Positions 25,180 through 34,881 of a stretch of 57,978 nt of DNA are shown here, piece by piece. The stretch is from assembly GCA_009777835.1 (NCBI GenBank), contig WRKZ01000004.1, forward strand, positions 1 to 57,978, read 5' to 3'. A program made the position numbers and the translations under genes. The notes below the pieces were generated by a model. The model made no database searches. It was not told where the DNA came from and was given only the letters and a program-made list of their open reading frames with translations. Source of the DNA: Oscillospiraceae bacterium. Lineage in GTDB: Bacteria > Bacillota > Clostridia > Oscillospirales > Ruminococcaceae. How positions within the stretch are numbered: the first letter of the stretch is position 1; each line of letters opens with the position of its first letter.

Positions 25180-26562
25180 CTATTTCTCCTTTGTCGGATT
25201 TCTCAAAAACTCAATTAAAACTTCTTTATCATTCACGCATTTCTCACTGATTACCGCATGAAGCAGCAATTCCAGTTTCTCGCCGACCTCCCTGCCCTTG
25301 AACCCAAGCGCGACCAAATCCCCGCCTTTGACCGCCAACCGCTCCAACGAAAAGCACTGATTTTCTGCAATGATTCGTTTTGCAGTTTCGGCGGCTTCCC
25401 GAAATATCGTAATGTCCTGCGCTCTCTCGTTGCGCTTCGCCGAATAATCGGCGATATGCACATCAATCAAGCGGAAAAACATTTCTTCCCCAAAGCGATT
25501 CAGCAGACATTTGACGGATTTCACATCGGCTTTAACGGGAATGTCGTGGAACTTCACCAAAGTCGCGACTTTATAGAAGGTATCGTTATCGTATTTCAGT
25601 GAACGCATCACCCGCCGCGCAATTTGTTCGCTCACCGCCGGGTGTCCCTTAAACGAACCGTGAGAACCCCCGTCGGCATCTTCGATAAGCCGAAAACAAG
25701 CAGGTTTCCCCAAATCATGGAACAGCAAGGCAAGCCGTGTGACTTTATCCCGCGGGGCAGAATCGAGAGCGTTCAGCGTATGAGTAAGCACGTCACGGTC
25801 ATGATAAACCGAACGCTGGTCAAAGTCTTTGCAGTCGGCGATTTCACTGATGAACTCAGCGAAAACCTCGGCATAATCATAAATAACCCCGCTGACTTCT
25901 CCCATGACCAGTTTATTCAACTCGGCGGCGATTCTTTCCCCCGAAATACCTTTAATCAGACCCTTCAATCCCCGAACCGCCGCCGCCGTGTTTTCTTCAA
26001 CAGAAAATCCGTACACCCCCGCGAACCGTAAAGCCCGAAGAATCCGCAAACCATCTTCACCGAAACGTTTATGCGGCTCTCCCACCGCACGAATCAGCTT
26101 GTTATCTAAATCCCGTCTTCCGCCGAAATAATCACACAGTCCCGCCTTCTCGGAATATGCCATGGCATTAACCGTGAAATCTCTCCGGCTCATATCTTCA
26201 CGAAGGCTTCGCGTGAAAGTCACCGAATCGGGGCGGCGGTTATCGGAATACTCACCGTCAACCCGAAAAGTCGTAACCTCACAGACCAATCGCTGTTCGC
26301 CGCTACAGCAAGTCTTGTTTGCAACGGAATCATCAACCACCACCGTAACCGTTCCGTGCTGAAGCCCGGTATCGTGGATTGTAAAGTCTTCGTGCATGAG
26401 TGATTTCTTCATCTCGTCGGGGGTTGCCGAAGTCGTCACATCGTAATCATCAGGGGTCAACCCCAACAACGAATCGCGAACACACCCGCCGACTGCGTAG
26501 GCTTCATACCCGGCAGATTCCAGCGCGTCAATTATTTTCTTTACATAATCGGGCAGCTTCAT
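25180..26562 (-). CDS. cca: CCA tRNA nucleotidyltransferase
   Basis: 460 aa, class II nucleotidyltransferase. Motifs: YAVGGCVRDSLLG, the DxD in DDYDVTTSA, RRDFTVNAMAYS, and the head/neck region GEDGLRILRALRFAG. An HD-like domain follows (ALLFHDLGKPACF). It adds or repairs 3'-CCA on tRNAs; the tRNA-Asn and tRNA-Cys genes in this window lack encoded CCA. The start at 26562 overlaps the upstream stop (ATGA) and has AAGG 5 nt before it; the frame is open to 26589. Confidence 0.93.
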   Translation of the reverse strand: MKLPDYVKKIIDALESAGYEAYAVGGCVRDSLLGLTPDDYDVTTSATPDEMKKSLMHEDFTIHDTGLQHGTVTVVVDDSVANKTCCSGEQRLVCEVTTFRVDGEYSDNRRPDSVTFTRSLREDMSRRDFTVNAMAYSEKAGLCDYFGGRRDLDNKLIRAVGEPHKRFGEDGLRILRALRFAGVYGFSVEENTAAAVRGLKGLIKGISGERIAAELNKLVMGEVSGVIYDYAEVFAEFISEIADCKDFDQRSVYHDRDVLTHTLNALDSAPRDKVTRLALLFHDLGKPACFRLIEDADGGSHGSFKGHPAVSEQIARRVMRSLKYDNDTFYKVATLVKFHDIPVKADVKSVKCLLNRFGEEMFFRLIDVHIADYSAKRNERAQDITIFREAAETAKRIIAENQCFSLERLAVKGGDLVALGFKGREVGEKLELLLHAVISEKCVNDKEVLIEFLRNPTKEK

Positions 26563-27905
26563 GCAAACCTTGCCATCAATTTCTCGCATTTCTCGATGAC
26601 CGCCGACGCGTCCTCACCGTTCGCCAAGAAAAACTCCCCGTCCTTGTAACGAACTTCGCCGTTTACCATGGTCATTCTCACAACGCTCGTATCCCCCGAA
26701 TAAACGATATTCTTGACTATATTGTTGTGCGGTCGCATAGAAGGCAGGTCGAGGTCGATTAACACCATATCGGCTTTCTTGCCGACTTCGATACAATCGG
26801 CATCCTTCAACCCGAACGACTCTGCCGAATTTGCCATAGCCCAACGCAGTGCGTCATAAGCCGAACATGCCGCAGCATCATTCATGAGGTGCTTTTGCAG
26901 CGTACAAGCGAAGTACATCTCACGGAACATCGACAACGCATTGTTCGAAGCCGCTCCGTCGGTTCCGAGTGCGATTTTTATGCCTTTTTCAGCCATTTTC
27001 ATCAGCGGTGCAATGCCGGATGCCAACTTCAAATTCGAACCCGGGTTGCTAATCGCATATATACCGCGTTTCGCCATAATGTCCATGTCATCGTCATCAA
27101 CATGAACAGCATGGAATGCCCCGCCGCCGTGTTCCCACATTCCGATTTCCTCGAAAAGCCGTGCAGGAGATTTTCCGTGACGTTCTATACAACCCTCATG
27201 CTCGGATTTAGTTTCACTCATATGACAGAAAATCGGGCTTTCATACTTTGCGACAACCTCGGCAAGTTCCCGAAGATTCTCGATTTTATTGGTATATTCG
27301 GCATGGAATCCGAGATTGTATGCCACAAGCGGATTGAATTTGTTGAAGCGTTCATAACAATCGCACATACGAGCGACACCGTCGTCTCCGTCGAAATCCA
27401 TGACCGAGCCGCACAAGGTGAATCTGAATCCCGTATCAACCGCCGCATTAGCCACCGATTCGGGTGCCATGTACATATCGAACGCCGCGGTAGTCCCGCC
27501 CGAAAGGTATTCGAGAACAGCCAGTTTCGTGAACCAATACACATCATCGGGAGTGAGTTTGCCTTCCTGCGGGAAGACCTGCTTATGCAGCCATTCATGC
27601 AGTGGAAGGTCGTCGGCGCGGGAACGCAAAAACGTCATAGCCGAGTGGGTGTGGGCGTTCTTGAAAGACGGCATAAGCAGACCGCCCTTACAGTCAATTT
27701 CTTTAAATGCCGAACGTCCTTCGGAACCCTCCGAAGTCACGGGGAAACCCTGCCCCTGAGACTGATTCAACAACTCCGAACAATTATTCTTACAGACATG
27801 GTCACAGACTTTTTGAATTATTCCGTCTTTGACAAGAACCGTTCCGTTTTCCGTCACCGAAAAATCACGGTTGAGAATCTTTGCGTTATATAATTTAATA
27901 GTCAT
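26559..27905 (-). CDS. Amidohydrolase, MtaD/SAH-deaminase-like
   Basis: 448 aa. TIM-barrel amidohydrolase of the TRZ/ATZ/MtaD group. Metal-binding motifs: NAHTHSAMTFLRS, the HMSETKSEHEG strand with its His, AVHVDDDDMDIM, and GTDGAASNNALSM. The family includes S-adenosylhomocysteine and methylthioadenosine deaminases. The exact substrate cannot be decided. A segment rich in Gln and Ser (about residues 45-65) is unusual near the N-terminus. The ATG at 27905 overlaps the last base of the proS stop. Confidence 0.85.
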   Translation of the reverse strand: MTIKLYNAKILNRDFSVTENGTVLVKDGIIQKVCDHVCKNNCSELLNQSQGQGFPVTSEGSEGRSAFKEIDCKGGLLMPSFKNAHTHSAMTFLRSRADDLPLHEWLHKQVFPQEGKLTPDDVYWFTKLAVLEYLSGGTTAAFDMYMAPESVANAAVDTGFRFTLCGSVMDFDGDDGVARMCDCYERFNKFNPLVAYNLGFHAEYTNKIENLRELAEVVAKYESPIFCHMSETKSEHEGCIERHGKSPARLFEEIGMWEHGGGAFHAVHVDDDDMDIMAKRGIYAISNPGSNLKLASGIAPLMKMAEKGIKIALGTDGAASNNALSMFREMYFACTLQKHLMNDAAACSAYDALRWAMANSAESFGLKDADCIEVGKKADMVLIDLDLPSMRPHNNIVKNIVYSGDTSVVRMTMVNGEVRYKDGEFFLANGEDASAVIEKCEKLMARFA

Positions 27906-29377
27906 CAGTAAGCTTTCCCCCAATATACAAGAATTTCCGCGGGCTTGCCGCAACACACGCAGGCATATGCCTGATTAGTTTTACCGCCCTCAGGCTGCTC
28001 AATAGGAATACACCTGCTCCCCACCCCGGTCTTCTCCTTGACTTCATCCTCGCAATCCTCCGAGCCGCACCACATCGCCTTGACGAATCCGTCGCCGTTT
28101 TTCGACAGAACGTCTATAATCTCGTCAATATTACCGCAAGTGTAAGTTCTTGCCTCTATATTCGCAAGGCATTTCTCATAAAGTCCTTTTGATAATGCGC
28201 CCAGTAACCGGGAAACGGATTGTTCCAAATCATCCAGGTTTATGAACGATTTCTTTCCTTCGTCATCTTTGGTCAAGTCCCGCCGAACGATTACACATTG
28301 ATTCTGTTCAATATCTTTCGGACCGATTTCCAAACGAAGCGGAACACCCTTCATCTCGTATTCGGCGAACTTCCACCCGGCGGAATTATCGGAATCATCC
28401 AGTTTAACCCGGAATCCCGCCGATTTCAATTGCGATTCTAACCCGCGTGCCTTGTCTAGAACGCCTTCTTTATGCTGGGCAACCGGGATAATCACAACTT
28501 GAATCGGTGCGATGTTAGGCGGAAGCACCAAACCCGAATCGTCGCCGTGCGCCATGATAATCCCGCCGATTAGACGAGTACTCACCCCCCAGGAAGACTG
28601 GTGCGGGTGCTTGAAAGTGTTGTCCTTGTCGGTGAAGGTGATGTCGAATGCTTTAGCGAATCCGTCCCCGAAATAGTGGGTTGTTCCCGCTTGCAATGCC
28701 TTTCCGTCGTGCATGAGTGCTTCTATGCAATAGGTCGAAACCGCACCGGCGAACTTGTCGGATTCGGTCTTCTTGCCCTTGATTACAGGCATATTCAAGT
28801 CTTCGGCACAGAAGTCGGCGTAAACATCCAACATTTGCTCGGTCTCGTGAATCGCTTCTTCGGCAGTCGCGTGGATTGTATGCCCTTCCTGCCACAGAAA
28901 CTCTCTCGAGCGCAGGAACGGGCGGGTGGTCTTCTCCCATCGAACCACCGAACACCATTGATTGTAAAGTTTCGGCAAATCACGGTATGACTTTATTATA
29001 TTAGAGTAATGCTCACAGAACAACGTCTCGGAAGTCGGACGAACGCAGAGTCTCTCGGCAAGCTCTTCACTCCCGCCGTGCGTTACCCACGCAACTTCCG
29101 GCGCGAACCCGACAACGTGGTCTTTTTCTTTGTTCAGCAGACTTTCGGGAATAAACATCGGCATATAAACGTTCTCGTGTCCGGTATCTTTGAATCGTTT
29201 GTCGAGCAATCGCTGAATGTTCTCCCATATAGCGTAGCCGTACGGACGAATCACCATGCACCCCTTAACCCCGGAATATTCGATTAACTCGGCTTTCTTG
29301 ACTATGTCGGTGTACCATTTTGCGAAATCCTCATCGCGTGATGTGATTTCTTCTACTAATTTCTTTTCTTTTGCCAT
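27905..29377 (-). CDS. proS: Prolyl-tRNA synthetase (archaeal/eukaryote-like short form)
   Basis: 490 aa. Class II motifs: [40 protein letters not shown] (motif 2), and the motif 3 region [21 protein letters not shown]. There is no INS editing domain between motifs 2 and 3; instead there is a C-terminal Cys-containing zinc-like domain ([34 protein letters not shown]). This is the ProS type 3 architecture found in many Clostridia. It is the first gene of the proS-amidohydrolase-cca-mreB string. No T-box is visible in the about 75-nt leader. Confidence 0.95.
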   Translation of the reverse strand: MAKEKKLVEEITSRDEDFAKWYTDIVKKAELIEYSGVKGCMVIRPYGYAIWENIQRLLDKRFKDTGHENVYMPMFIPESLLNKEKDHVVGFAPEVAWVTHGGSEELAERLCVRPTSETLFCEHYSNIIKSYRDLPKLYNQWCSVVRWEKTTRPFLRSREFLWQEGHTIHATAEEAIHETEQMLDVYADFCAEDLNMPVIKGKKTESDKFAGAVSTYCIEALMHDGKALQAGTTHYFGDGFAKAFDITFTDKDNTFKHPHQSSWGVSTRLIGGIIMAHGDDSGLVLPPNIAPIQVVIIPVAQHKEGVLDKARGLESQLKSAGFRVKLDDSDNSAGWKFAEYEMKGVPLRLEIGPKDIEQNQCVIVRRDLTKDDEGKKSFINLDDLEQSVSRLLGALSKGLYEKCLANIEARTYTCGNIDEIIDVLSKNGDGFVKAMWCGSEDCEDEVKEKTGVGSRCIPIEQPEGGKTNQAYACVCCGKPAEILVYWGKAY

Positions 29378-29459
29378 TTTTCTGAACAGCCCCCCGATTT
29401 TTTAAAAATTTTTCTCTTTGAGTTTTTTACGAAATTTTTTACGATTTTTTTCTTTTCTC

Positions 29460-29488
29460 ATTATACACTAAAATGAAGTCGGTTTCAA
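29460..29488 (-). promoter_or_regulatory. Promoter of the proS operon
   Basis: Minus-strand TTGAAA (29488-29483) and TATAAT (29465-29460), 17-nt spacer; start predicted near 29453. Confidence 0.8.
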
Positions 29489-29528
29489 GCGAGTTTGAAA
29501 TTTTTGTTTGAATTTTTTGCGTTTGCTC

Positions 29529-29557
29529 TTTTCTTTTTGCGAAATTTATGTTATACT
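29529..29557 (+). promoter_or_regulatory. Weak extended -10 promoter
   Basis: TATACT at 29552-29557 preceded by TGT (extended -10), with a poor -35 (TTTTCT at 29529). The leader carries a direct repeat (ATTCTAAATAG twice) before a GAGGTGA ribosome site. Confidence 0.45.
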
Positions 29558-29603
29558 GTATTCTAAATAGATTCTAAATAGATTTATAACGAGGTGATTA
29601 AGT

Positions 29604-30506
29604 TTGGCTTTTGAGTCGATTTCAGGGGTCAGAATCAACGACCAGAACGCTAACCGCGCGTTCGTCTTCGCCGATTACTTTTCGGTTTATGAAGATTTAC
29701 AGAATGTCGAAGAAATCCCGATGGTTTTCAACTGGGGCGATTTTACCGCAATAGCCGAAACCAAGAACGAGTTCGTGCTTGATAACGGCGTGCGGGTTTT
29801 CAACATACCCAAATCACTTATCGATGACCCGGTTACACTGATTCGAGTCCGGGCTATCGTCGAAGGGGCGATTGCCGCAAACCCGGGAATAGATTACAAG
29901 TTCGGTAAGCGAATCCTCCCCCCGAAAAATCTCTGCATCGGTTATGAAGTCCCGGTCGATGCCTACATTGCAATCGGTGCATACCGGGAAAACGAAATCA
30001 ACAATTCCAACGTAGTCCTCAAGTATTCGGGGTTCGATAAGTTGATTTGGATTTTCTCCCCGATTGTAGCGATTGCGGCGTTCGTCTTGCAGATGCTCTT
30101 CTTCGGGAGTTTTGCGGGCGAATCCGAAGGGGTGAATTCAAATCTGCTCCAGATTCTTGTAATCTCATTGTTTGCGGGGTTAGCGGTGGGAATGTCAATC
30201 TACCTCTTCTGCATTTACGGCGCAAAGACGCTGTACGGCAAAATCCTGCGGGAAGACCCTGCCGTCCTGGAGGAAATCACTTTCGTGGTCTGCGAAGAGG
30301 GTTTCATGGCGGCAGAAAGCGAAGTCTACGACCTTTCGTCGATTATACGCTGGCAACAGGTCGCCTACTTTGTCGAAACAACCCATGTTTATATAATCTT
30401 TACCGGCAATAAAGCCGTGTTCTGGTTGCCGAAACGGCTCTTCCCCAAAGAACTGCATAAAGAACTGGGCGATTTCATCGAAGGCAAGCTGCTGCAAAAA
30501 AGCTAA
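29604..30506 (+). CDS. YcxB-like membrane protein
   Basis: 300 aa. An N-terminal cytosolic domain (about 1-135) precedes two membrane helices (IWIFSPIVAIAAFVLQML and LLQILVISLFAGLAVGMS). The C-terminal about 80 residues resemble the YcxB-like domain (FVVCEEGFMAAESE, SSIIRWQQVAYFVETTHVYIIFT, KAVFWLPKRLFP). No biochemical role is established for this domain. The start is TTG at 29604, supported by GAGGTGA 6 nt upstream. The N-terminal domain I do not recognise. Confidence 0.72.
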   Translation: MAFESISGVRINDQNANRAFVFADYFSVYEDLQNVEEIPMVFNWGDFTAIAETKNEFVLDNGVRVFNIPKSLIDDPVTLIRVRAIVEGAIAANPGIDYKFGKRILPPKNLCIGYEVPVDAYIAIGAYRENEINNSNVVLKYSGFDKLIWIFSPIVAIAAFVLQMLFFGSFAGESEGVNSNLLQILVISLFAGLAVGMSIYLFCIYGAKTLYGKILREDPAVLEEITFVVCEEGFMAAESEVYDLSSIIRWQQVAYFVETTHVYIIFTGNKAVFWLPKRLFPKELHKELGDFIEGKLLQKS

Positions 30507-30594
30507 ACAAGGGCTCACGGGTCGGCGGCTTCGCCGTCGAGCAGGTATCTGGCAGGTATCTAAGCAAGACTAAAATATCAAAGAAAAGGCGGCA

Positions 30595-32058
30595 ATGAGT
30601 AAGAATATGAATCCGAATGTTTCAATCACGACCATGAATGTATCCGGCAGGAATTTTGTCTTCGCGAACGTCGTACGCTCGATGAGTCAAATTGGTTTTT
30701 TTCGGCACTCATCTAATCTGAACACAACTACGGACATTTTCTTTATTGAGAAAGAGCCGATTCTCAAAATCATAAATCCTAATATAAACGATGAGTTTCA
30801 TAACAAATCAATCGAACAGATTTCGGGCGCGGAAAAATGCTCGGACTTTATTCAGGTGCGGCTTTCCACCGCCTGTGACAACGTTTTCGGATACAATCAA
30901 GGACTGGAACGTACGCTTATTCCCGTGCTTGAACTGTTTAAACCCGGACTGTACGTGCTTCATGAAGCGCAAATGCAGCCCTGTGACGGAAACGGCGGAT
31001 TCTTCTGGAATGCTTACGGTGTAAAAAAAGAAATCAACGGCACTTCCGACAAGAACGCGGTAATAGGCAACAGCAGGTATTCACCTTGCTTTCTCGTTCC
31101 CACTCACCAAGCATCGAACTTCCAGGCTAAACGAATGTACTCCGAATCCGATAAGTTTAAACTCGGCAAAAAGCCCGGCGGAATCGCCGTCCACATTTCG
31201 GGAATGTTTTCGGCACTCCTCACCGGACATCATACCGCAACGGCGGCACTCGCTAACGATACCGACTTCCGGTGCGTTGTAATCGAACCCGTCAATGAAG
31301 TTGTGTACGACAACTCGAAAAAAGGCAAAAAAGAACGCCGAATCACCGCATTATCCTGCCCGTACGTCACTATTCCGGTTGAAGAACTCCCGGCGGGCAC
31401 GTTGGAGCGTTTTCTTATCACACGGAAATATATCAAACCGTTTGATTTCCCCGAAATCCGCACGAAAATCGGCAAACACCTCAAGACGGTCAGCCGAAAA
31501 GTGTTCCCGAGCAATGTGTACGAAAAAGCCGAACTTCTCCCCGATTGTGCATTGGTTGAATCGGCGGCGGGAATTGATTCGGTCTCGGAAGAACAGCTTA
31601 CGGCTTTACTTGCGGGTGAATCTATGTACGACGGCGAATATATCGTCTCAAACAATTATTATTCAAGCATTGTTGCCGTCACGAATTACCTGCAAACCGC
31701 CGACTTCAAACGGTTCTTGAGTTTCGCGCTTGAACTGCTCAAAAACGATGAACTTGCCGCAGTTCACAAATACGTTGCGGAACGCCTGCTCACGGTAATG
31801 AATCCTGCGGTTTATGAGTTTTTCGCCTCGGTTGAATCATCGGGCGAAGACACGGGTATAGTCGGCGAAATAGCCGACAAGTACGTGAAACGCTGGAAAG
31901 AACATTCAGAGCGTAAGGCGAAACTCGATGACGGCTATCACAAAAAAAGACAGAAGAAAAGCAACACCGCGCAAGCCATCGCCGAATCAAGAGGAATCGC
32001 AACGCTGGAGGCGGCAGTCCGCAACATCGGAGATATGCCGCGGAGTGATAACCGTTGA
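30595..32058 (+). CDS. Conserved-looking protein of unknown function
   Basis: 487 aa, not recognised. There is no signal peptide or membrane segment. The N-terminal half is Asn/Phe-rich (SITTMNVSGRNFVFANVV). A middle segment reads HISGMFSALLTGHHTATAAL and is followed by a VVIEPVNEVVYD strand. The C-terminal 60 residues are basic and helical (ADKYVKRWKEHSERKAK, KKRQKKSN), possibly nucleic-acid binding (guess). AAAGGCGG precedes the ATG, and the stop overlaps thiN, so the two are co-translated. The upstream gap holds a duplicated GCAGGTATCT. Confidence 0.7.
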   Translation: MSKNMNPNVSITTMNVSGRNFVFANVVRSMSQIGFFRHSSNLNTTTDIFFIEKEPILKIINPNINDEFHNKSIEQISGAEKCSDFIQVRLSTACDNVFGYNQGLERTLIPVLELFKPGLYVLHEAQMQPCDGNGGFFWNAYGVKKEINGTSDKNAVIGNSRYSPCFLVPTHQASNFQAKRMYSESDKFKLGKKPGGIAVHISGMFSALLTGHHTATAALANDTDFRCVVIEPVNEVVYDNSKKGKKERRITALSCPYVTIPVEELPAGTLERFLITRKYIKPFDFPEIRTKIGKHLKTVSRKVFPSNVYEKAELLPDCALVESAAGIDSVSEEQLTALLAGESMYDGEYIVSNNYYSSIVAVTNYLQTADFKRFLSFALELLKNDELAAVHKYVAERLLTVMNPAVYEFFASVESSGEDTGIVGEIADKYVKRWKEHSERKAKLDDGYHKKRQKKSNTAQAIAESRGIATLEAAVRNIGDMPRSDNR

Positions 32059-32690
32059 ATCTCGTGAAGAAAAGCTGTATCATAGTTGCAGCGGGAGATT
32101 TTAACGGACTTAACAACAATTTCACCGCCGACTTTATAATCGCCGCCGATGCGGGATACGACCATCTGGTAAAGTTCGGGCTGAATATCGACCTGCTAAT
32201 CGGTGACCTTGACTCGATTGCAGATTTTGAAACCGTTTGCGAAAAAAGCAAAAACATCGAGATATTGAGATTTCCGTCCGAGAAAGACGAATCCGACCTG
32301 GAATTGGCGGTCGCCGAAGCGTTAAGGCGCGGTTTTGACTGCTTCTACATCTATGGGGGATTAGGCAAACGACTCGACCATACCTTAGCGAATATATCCG
32401 TACTGGCTTCCCTTGCCCGCAGAGGTGTGACGGCATGGCTAATCGGAGAGGGCGAAGTTGTCACTGCTGTCACTAACGGAAAAATCACGCTTTCACCCGG
32501 AAAATCAGGTATAATGTCGCTGTTTCCGATGGGGGGGAAGGCATCCGGGATTAGTTTAGACGGATTCAAGTATCCGCTTGACAATGCCGATTTGTACGAC
32601 CATTCCACCCGGGGCCTCAGTAATGAGTTCATGGGAGAAATCGCAACGGTGGAGGTGCTTGACGGAACGCTGATTGTGATTTTAAGCTAA
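32055..32690 (+). CDS. thiN: Thiamine pyrophosphokinase
   Basis: 211 aa. Motifs: FIIAADAGYDHLVKFG, IDLLIGDLDSI, the catalytic-site string PSEKDESDLELAV and YIYGGLGKRLDHTLANI. It transfers pyrophosphate from ATP to thiamine. The start is a TTG at 32055 overlapping the previous stop (TTGA), with GGAG 9 nt upstream; GTG at 32064 is an alternative. No TPP riboswitch is seen nearby. Confidence 0.9.
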   Translation: MNLVKKSCIIVAAGDFNGLNNNFTADFIIAADAGYDHLVKFGLNIDLLIGDLDSIADFETVCEKSKNIEILRFPSEKDESDLELAVAEALRRGFDCFYIYGGLGKRLDHTLANISVLASLARRGVTAWLIGEGEVVTAVTNGKITLSPGKSGIMSLFPMGGKASGISLDGFKYPLDNADLYDHSTRGLSNEFMGEIATVEVLDGTLIVILS

Positions 32691-32735
32691 TTTTTTGCTG
32701 TTCAAAAATATTATGACAAAAATTTTTTTAAGCTA

Positions 32736-32764
32736 TTGACAAGCGAGGAAAAATCGTATATACT
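32736..32764 (+). promoter_or_regulatory. Promoter of rpmH-rnpA
   Basis: TTGACA (32736-32741) and TATACT (32759-32764), 17-nt spacer; start near 32771 leads to a GGAGGGG site and the rpmH ATG. Confidence 0.88.
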
Positions 32765-32826
32765 TTATTGGTTAGTCGGAAAATCAGAAAACAATTTTTT
32801 AATTTTAGAAAAAGGAGGGGTTCAAA

Positions 32827-32961
32827 ATGAAAAGGACTTATCAACCGAAGAAACGCCAAAGACAAAAGGAACACGGCTTCAGAAAAAGAATGGCAACGAG
32901 AAGCGGACGCAAGATTCTTTCCGCGAGACGGGCAAGGGGCAGGAAAACCCTGTCTTACTGA
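32827..32961 (+). CDS. rpmH: 50S ribosomal protein L34
   Basis: 44 aa, the exact family length: it starts [18 protein letters not shown] and ends [12 protein letters not shown], and contains the conserved [24 protein letters not shown] lies 5 nt before the ATG. It is in a different frame from the long open frame that continues into rnpA. First gene of the rpmH-rnpA-yidD-yidC-jag cluster. Confidence 0.97.
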   Translation: MKRTYQPKKRQRQKEHGFRKRMATRSGRKILSARRARGRKTLSY

Positions 32962-32975
32962 GATTTGCATACATC

Positions 32976-33356
32976 ATGTGCGAATTAAACAAGCTCGATT
33001 TTTCTAAAAATCACACGGCTGTCAAAGAAAGTCGAGAGTTTCAGTTCTTGTTCAAAAAAGGGAACAGCCATGTAACGTATGGGTTTGTATGCTACTATTC
33101 CGCAAACCGCCTGGGTCAAAACAGGTTGGGGGTAGTTGCAAGTAAAAAAGTAGGAAACGCAGTCAAACGCAACCGCGCGAAGCGCGTGATTAGAGAAGCG
33201 TTTCGGGTTGCGGCAGCGAAACTGAATTCAAAGACGGACAAGCGTTACGACTTTGTGTTCGTAGCGCGCGGAAAAACCCCCTATTTGAAATCCGGGAAGG
33301 TTCTCGCTTTGATGGAGGGTTTCTTCGACAAAATCACTGCGGATTTCCGGGGTTAA
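32976..33356 (+). CDS. rnpA: Ribonuclease P protein component
   Basis: 126 aa. The RNase P protein signature is present: NRLGVVASKKVGNAVKRNRAKRVIREAFR (positions about 50-80), with the RNR motif that contacts the RNA. It assists RNase P RNA in 5' maturation of tRNAs. The ATG at 32976 lacks a clear Shine-Dalgarno and lies 14 nt after the rpmH stop. The same frame is open upstream through rpmH to 32736, so a longer N-terminus cannot be excluded. Confidence 0.92.
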   Translation: MCELNKLDFSKNHTAVKESREFQFLFKKGNSHVTYGFVCYYSANRLGQNRLGVVASKKVGNAVKRNRAKRVIREAFRVAAAKLNSKTDKRYDFVFVARGKTPYLKSGKVLALMEGFFDKITADFRG

Positions 33357-33393
33357 GACTTTCGGAATTATACGGAATTAAATAGAATATATT

Positions 33394-33648
33394 ATGAAGC
33401 ATCTGTTTATCCTGCCTATACGTTTATACCAACTCACACTGTCGAGAATTTTGCCGCCTATGTGTCGGTTCACTCCAAGCTGCTCCCAGTACGCCATCAC
33501 CGCTTATGAGCGTTTCGGCGTGGTAAAGGGCAGCTATTTGGCGTTGCGGCGAATCCTGCGCTGTCACCCTTTTAACGAAGGCGGGTACGACCCTGTCCCC
33601 ACCGTTCCGACAAAGGGAATACAAAAAATTAAGGAAAAACCTGAATGA
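33394..33648 (+). CDS. yidD: Membrane protein insertion efficiency factor YidD
   Basis: 84 aa. Family motifs: [54 protein letters not shown] small amphipathic protein that helps YidC. No good ribosome-binding site precedes the ATG. The stop overlaps the yidC ATG by 4 nt. Confidence 0.95.
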   Translation: MKHLFILPIRLYQLTLSRILPPMCRFTPSCSQYAITAYERFGVVKGSYLALRRILRCHPFNEGGYDPVPTVPTKGIQKIKEKPE

Positions 33649-34880
33649 ATTTTCTTTTCACTTTATTCGCCCCGCTTCTGGGGATTCTCATGCGCGGGTG
33701 CTATCTGCTTGTTCAGAACACCGGGGTCGCGATTATTCTTTTCACGATAATCATAAAGATTGCCATGTTCCCGCTTTCGCTGAAACAGCAGAAGAGTTCG
33801 GCTAAAACCCAGATTTTCATGCCCAAAGTACGCGAATTACAAACCAAGTACCGCAACAATTCCCAAAAGATGAGCGAGGAAATGCTCAAACTGCAAAAGC
33901 AAGGGTATAATCCCATGGGGGGATGTCTCCCCGGACTTTTGACCATGCTGATTCTCTTCGGGGTGTTGGGGGTGGTCTATAAACCCATGACTTATTTCGA
34001 GAAAATCCCGGGAGAACAACTCGACAAAGTTGCCGAAGTCGCTATGGGGGTTGAGCTTGACGAGTTCCTCACAATCGAAAACGATAAAATCGTCCTGACT
34101 AACACCGAAAACGAAAACAACCCCGAAATCACAAACTACGAAAAGGTCGAACCACTCACCAAAGAAAGCGGTGAGTACAAAGACCGCGAGAAGACCCTCA
34201 CGTCCCAATACGGCGCACTCCAAGGGGAATTACGCATAATCGGCGTTTATAAGAACAACCCGGAGAAATTCAGAGGAGTCGGGATTACCCAAGACACCCT
34301 CGACACACTCGACCGTCTTGAATCCAGAATCGTCTTCCTGGGGATTGACTTCAGCCGAATACCATCAACCAGCGAAAAGCCGATTTTCCCGCTTATATTA
34401 ATCCCGATTCTGTCGTTTATTTTTGCGGCATTACAGACGATTATCATGCAGGCGATTCAAAAGAAGACTTCACCGGAAACGGCACAGCAAATGGGCGGAA
34501 TGAAGTATATGTTCTATTTCCTGCCGTTCCTGTCACTGATGATTGCTTTCCAGTTCCCTGCCGGCGCGGGATTCTACTGGACGATTTCGTCTATACTGGG
34601 GATTGCGCAAACGTTGCTTATTCACGTGATGTTCCCCCCTGCGAAGCTGCGGGAAGAAGTCTTGTCGGCACTCGAAAAACAGGGCCACAAGTTCGATAAC
34701 GTGATTGTAATCGAAAAACAAGACGGAAAGACCACCACCAAGAAAGCATCGGAAATGTCGTCCGCCGAGAGGAAGGAATACTTCAGAAAAAAACTGGAGG
34801 AAGCACGAAAAGCCGACCTGGAAAAATACGGCGAAATCGGCAATACTCCTAATGATAATAATCAAGAGAAAGAGGATTAG
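33645..34880 (+). CDS. yidC: Membrane protein insertase YidC/SpoIIIJ
   Basis: 411 aa. An N-terminal helix, [24 protein letters not shown], the charged coiled hairpin, [20 protein letters not shown], then a long insert (about residues 120-225) rich in Glu/Asn, absent from short Gram-positive YidC proteins. The final helices ([27 protein letters not shown]) and a basic tail follow. It inserts membrane proteins and, in spore formers, the SpoIIIJ form supports sigma-G activation. The 100-residue insert probably faces outside between helices 2 and 3. Confidence 0.94.
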   Translation: MNFLFTLFAPLLGILMRGCYLLVQNTGVAIILFTIIIKIAMFPLSLKQQKSSAKTQIFMPKVRELQTKYRNNSQKMSEEMLKLQKQGYNPMGGCLPGLLTMLILFGVLGVVYKPMTYFEKIPGEQLDKVAEVAMGVELDEFLTIENDKIVLTNTENENNPEITNYEKVEPLTKESGEYKDREKTLTSQYGALQGELRIIGVYKNNPEKFRGVGITQDTLDTLDRLESRIVFLGIDFSRIPSTSEKPIFPLILIPILSFIFAALQTIIMQAIQKKTSPETAQQMGGMKYMFYFLPFLSLMIAFQFPAGAGFYWTISSILGIAQTLLIHVMFPPAKLREEVLSALEKQGHKFDNVIVIEKQDGKTTTKKASEMSSAERKEYFRKKLEEARKADLEKYGEIGNTPNDNNQEKED

Positions 34881-34881
34881 T

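Noticed and set aside
26889-27893. 334-codon frame antisense to the amidohydrolase gene
   Set aside because: It lies fully within a gene with clear catalytic motifs on the other strand and has no ribosome site or family resemblance.
29378-29460. Leader of proS examined for a T-box
   Set aside because: Too short (about 75 nt), A/T-rich, and lacks the T-box sequence and a specifier stem.
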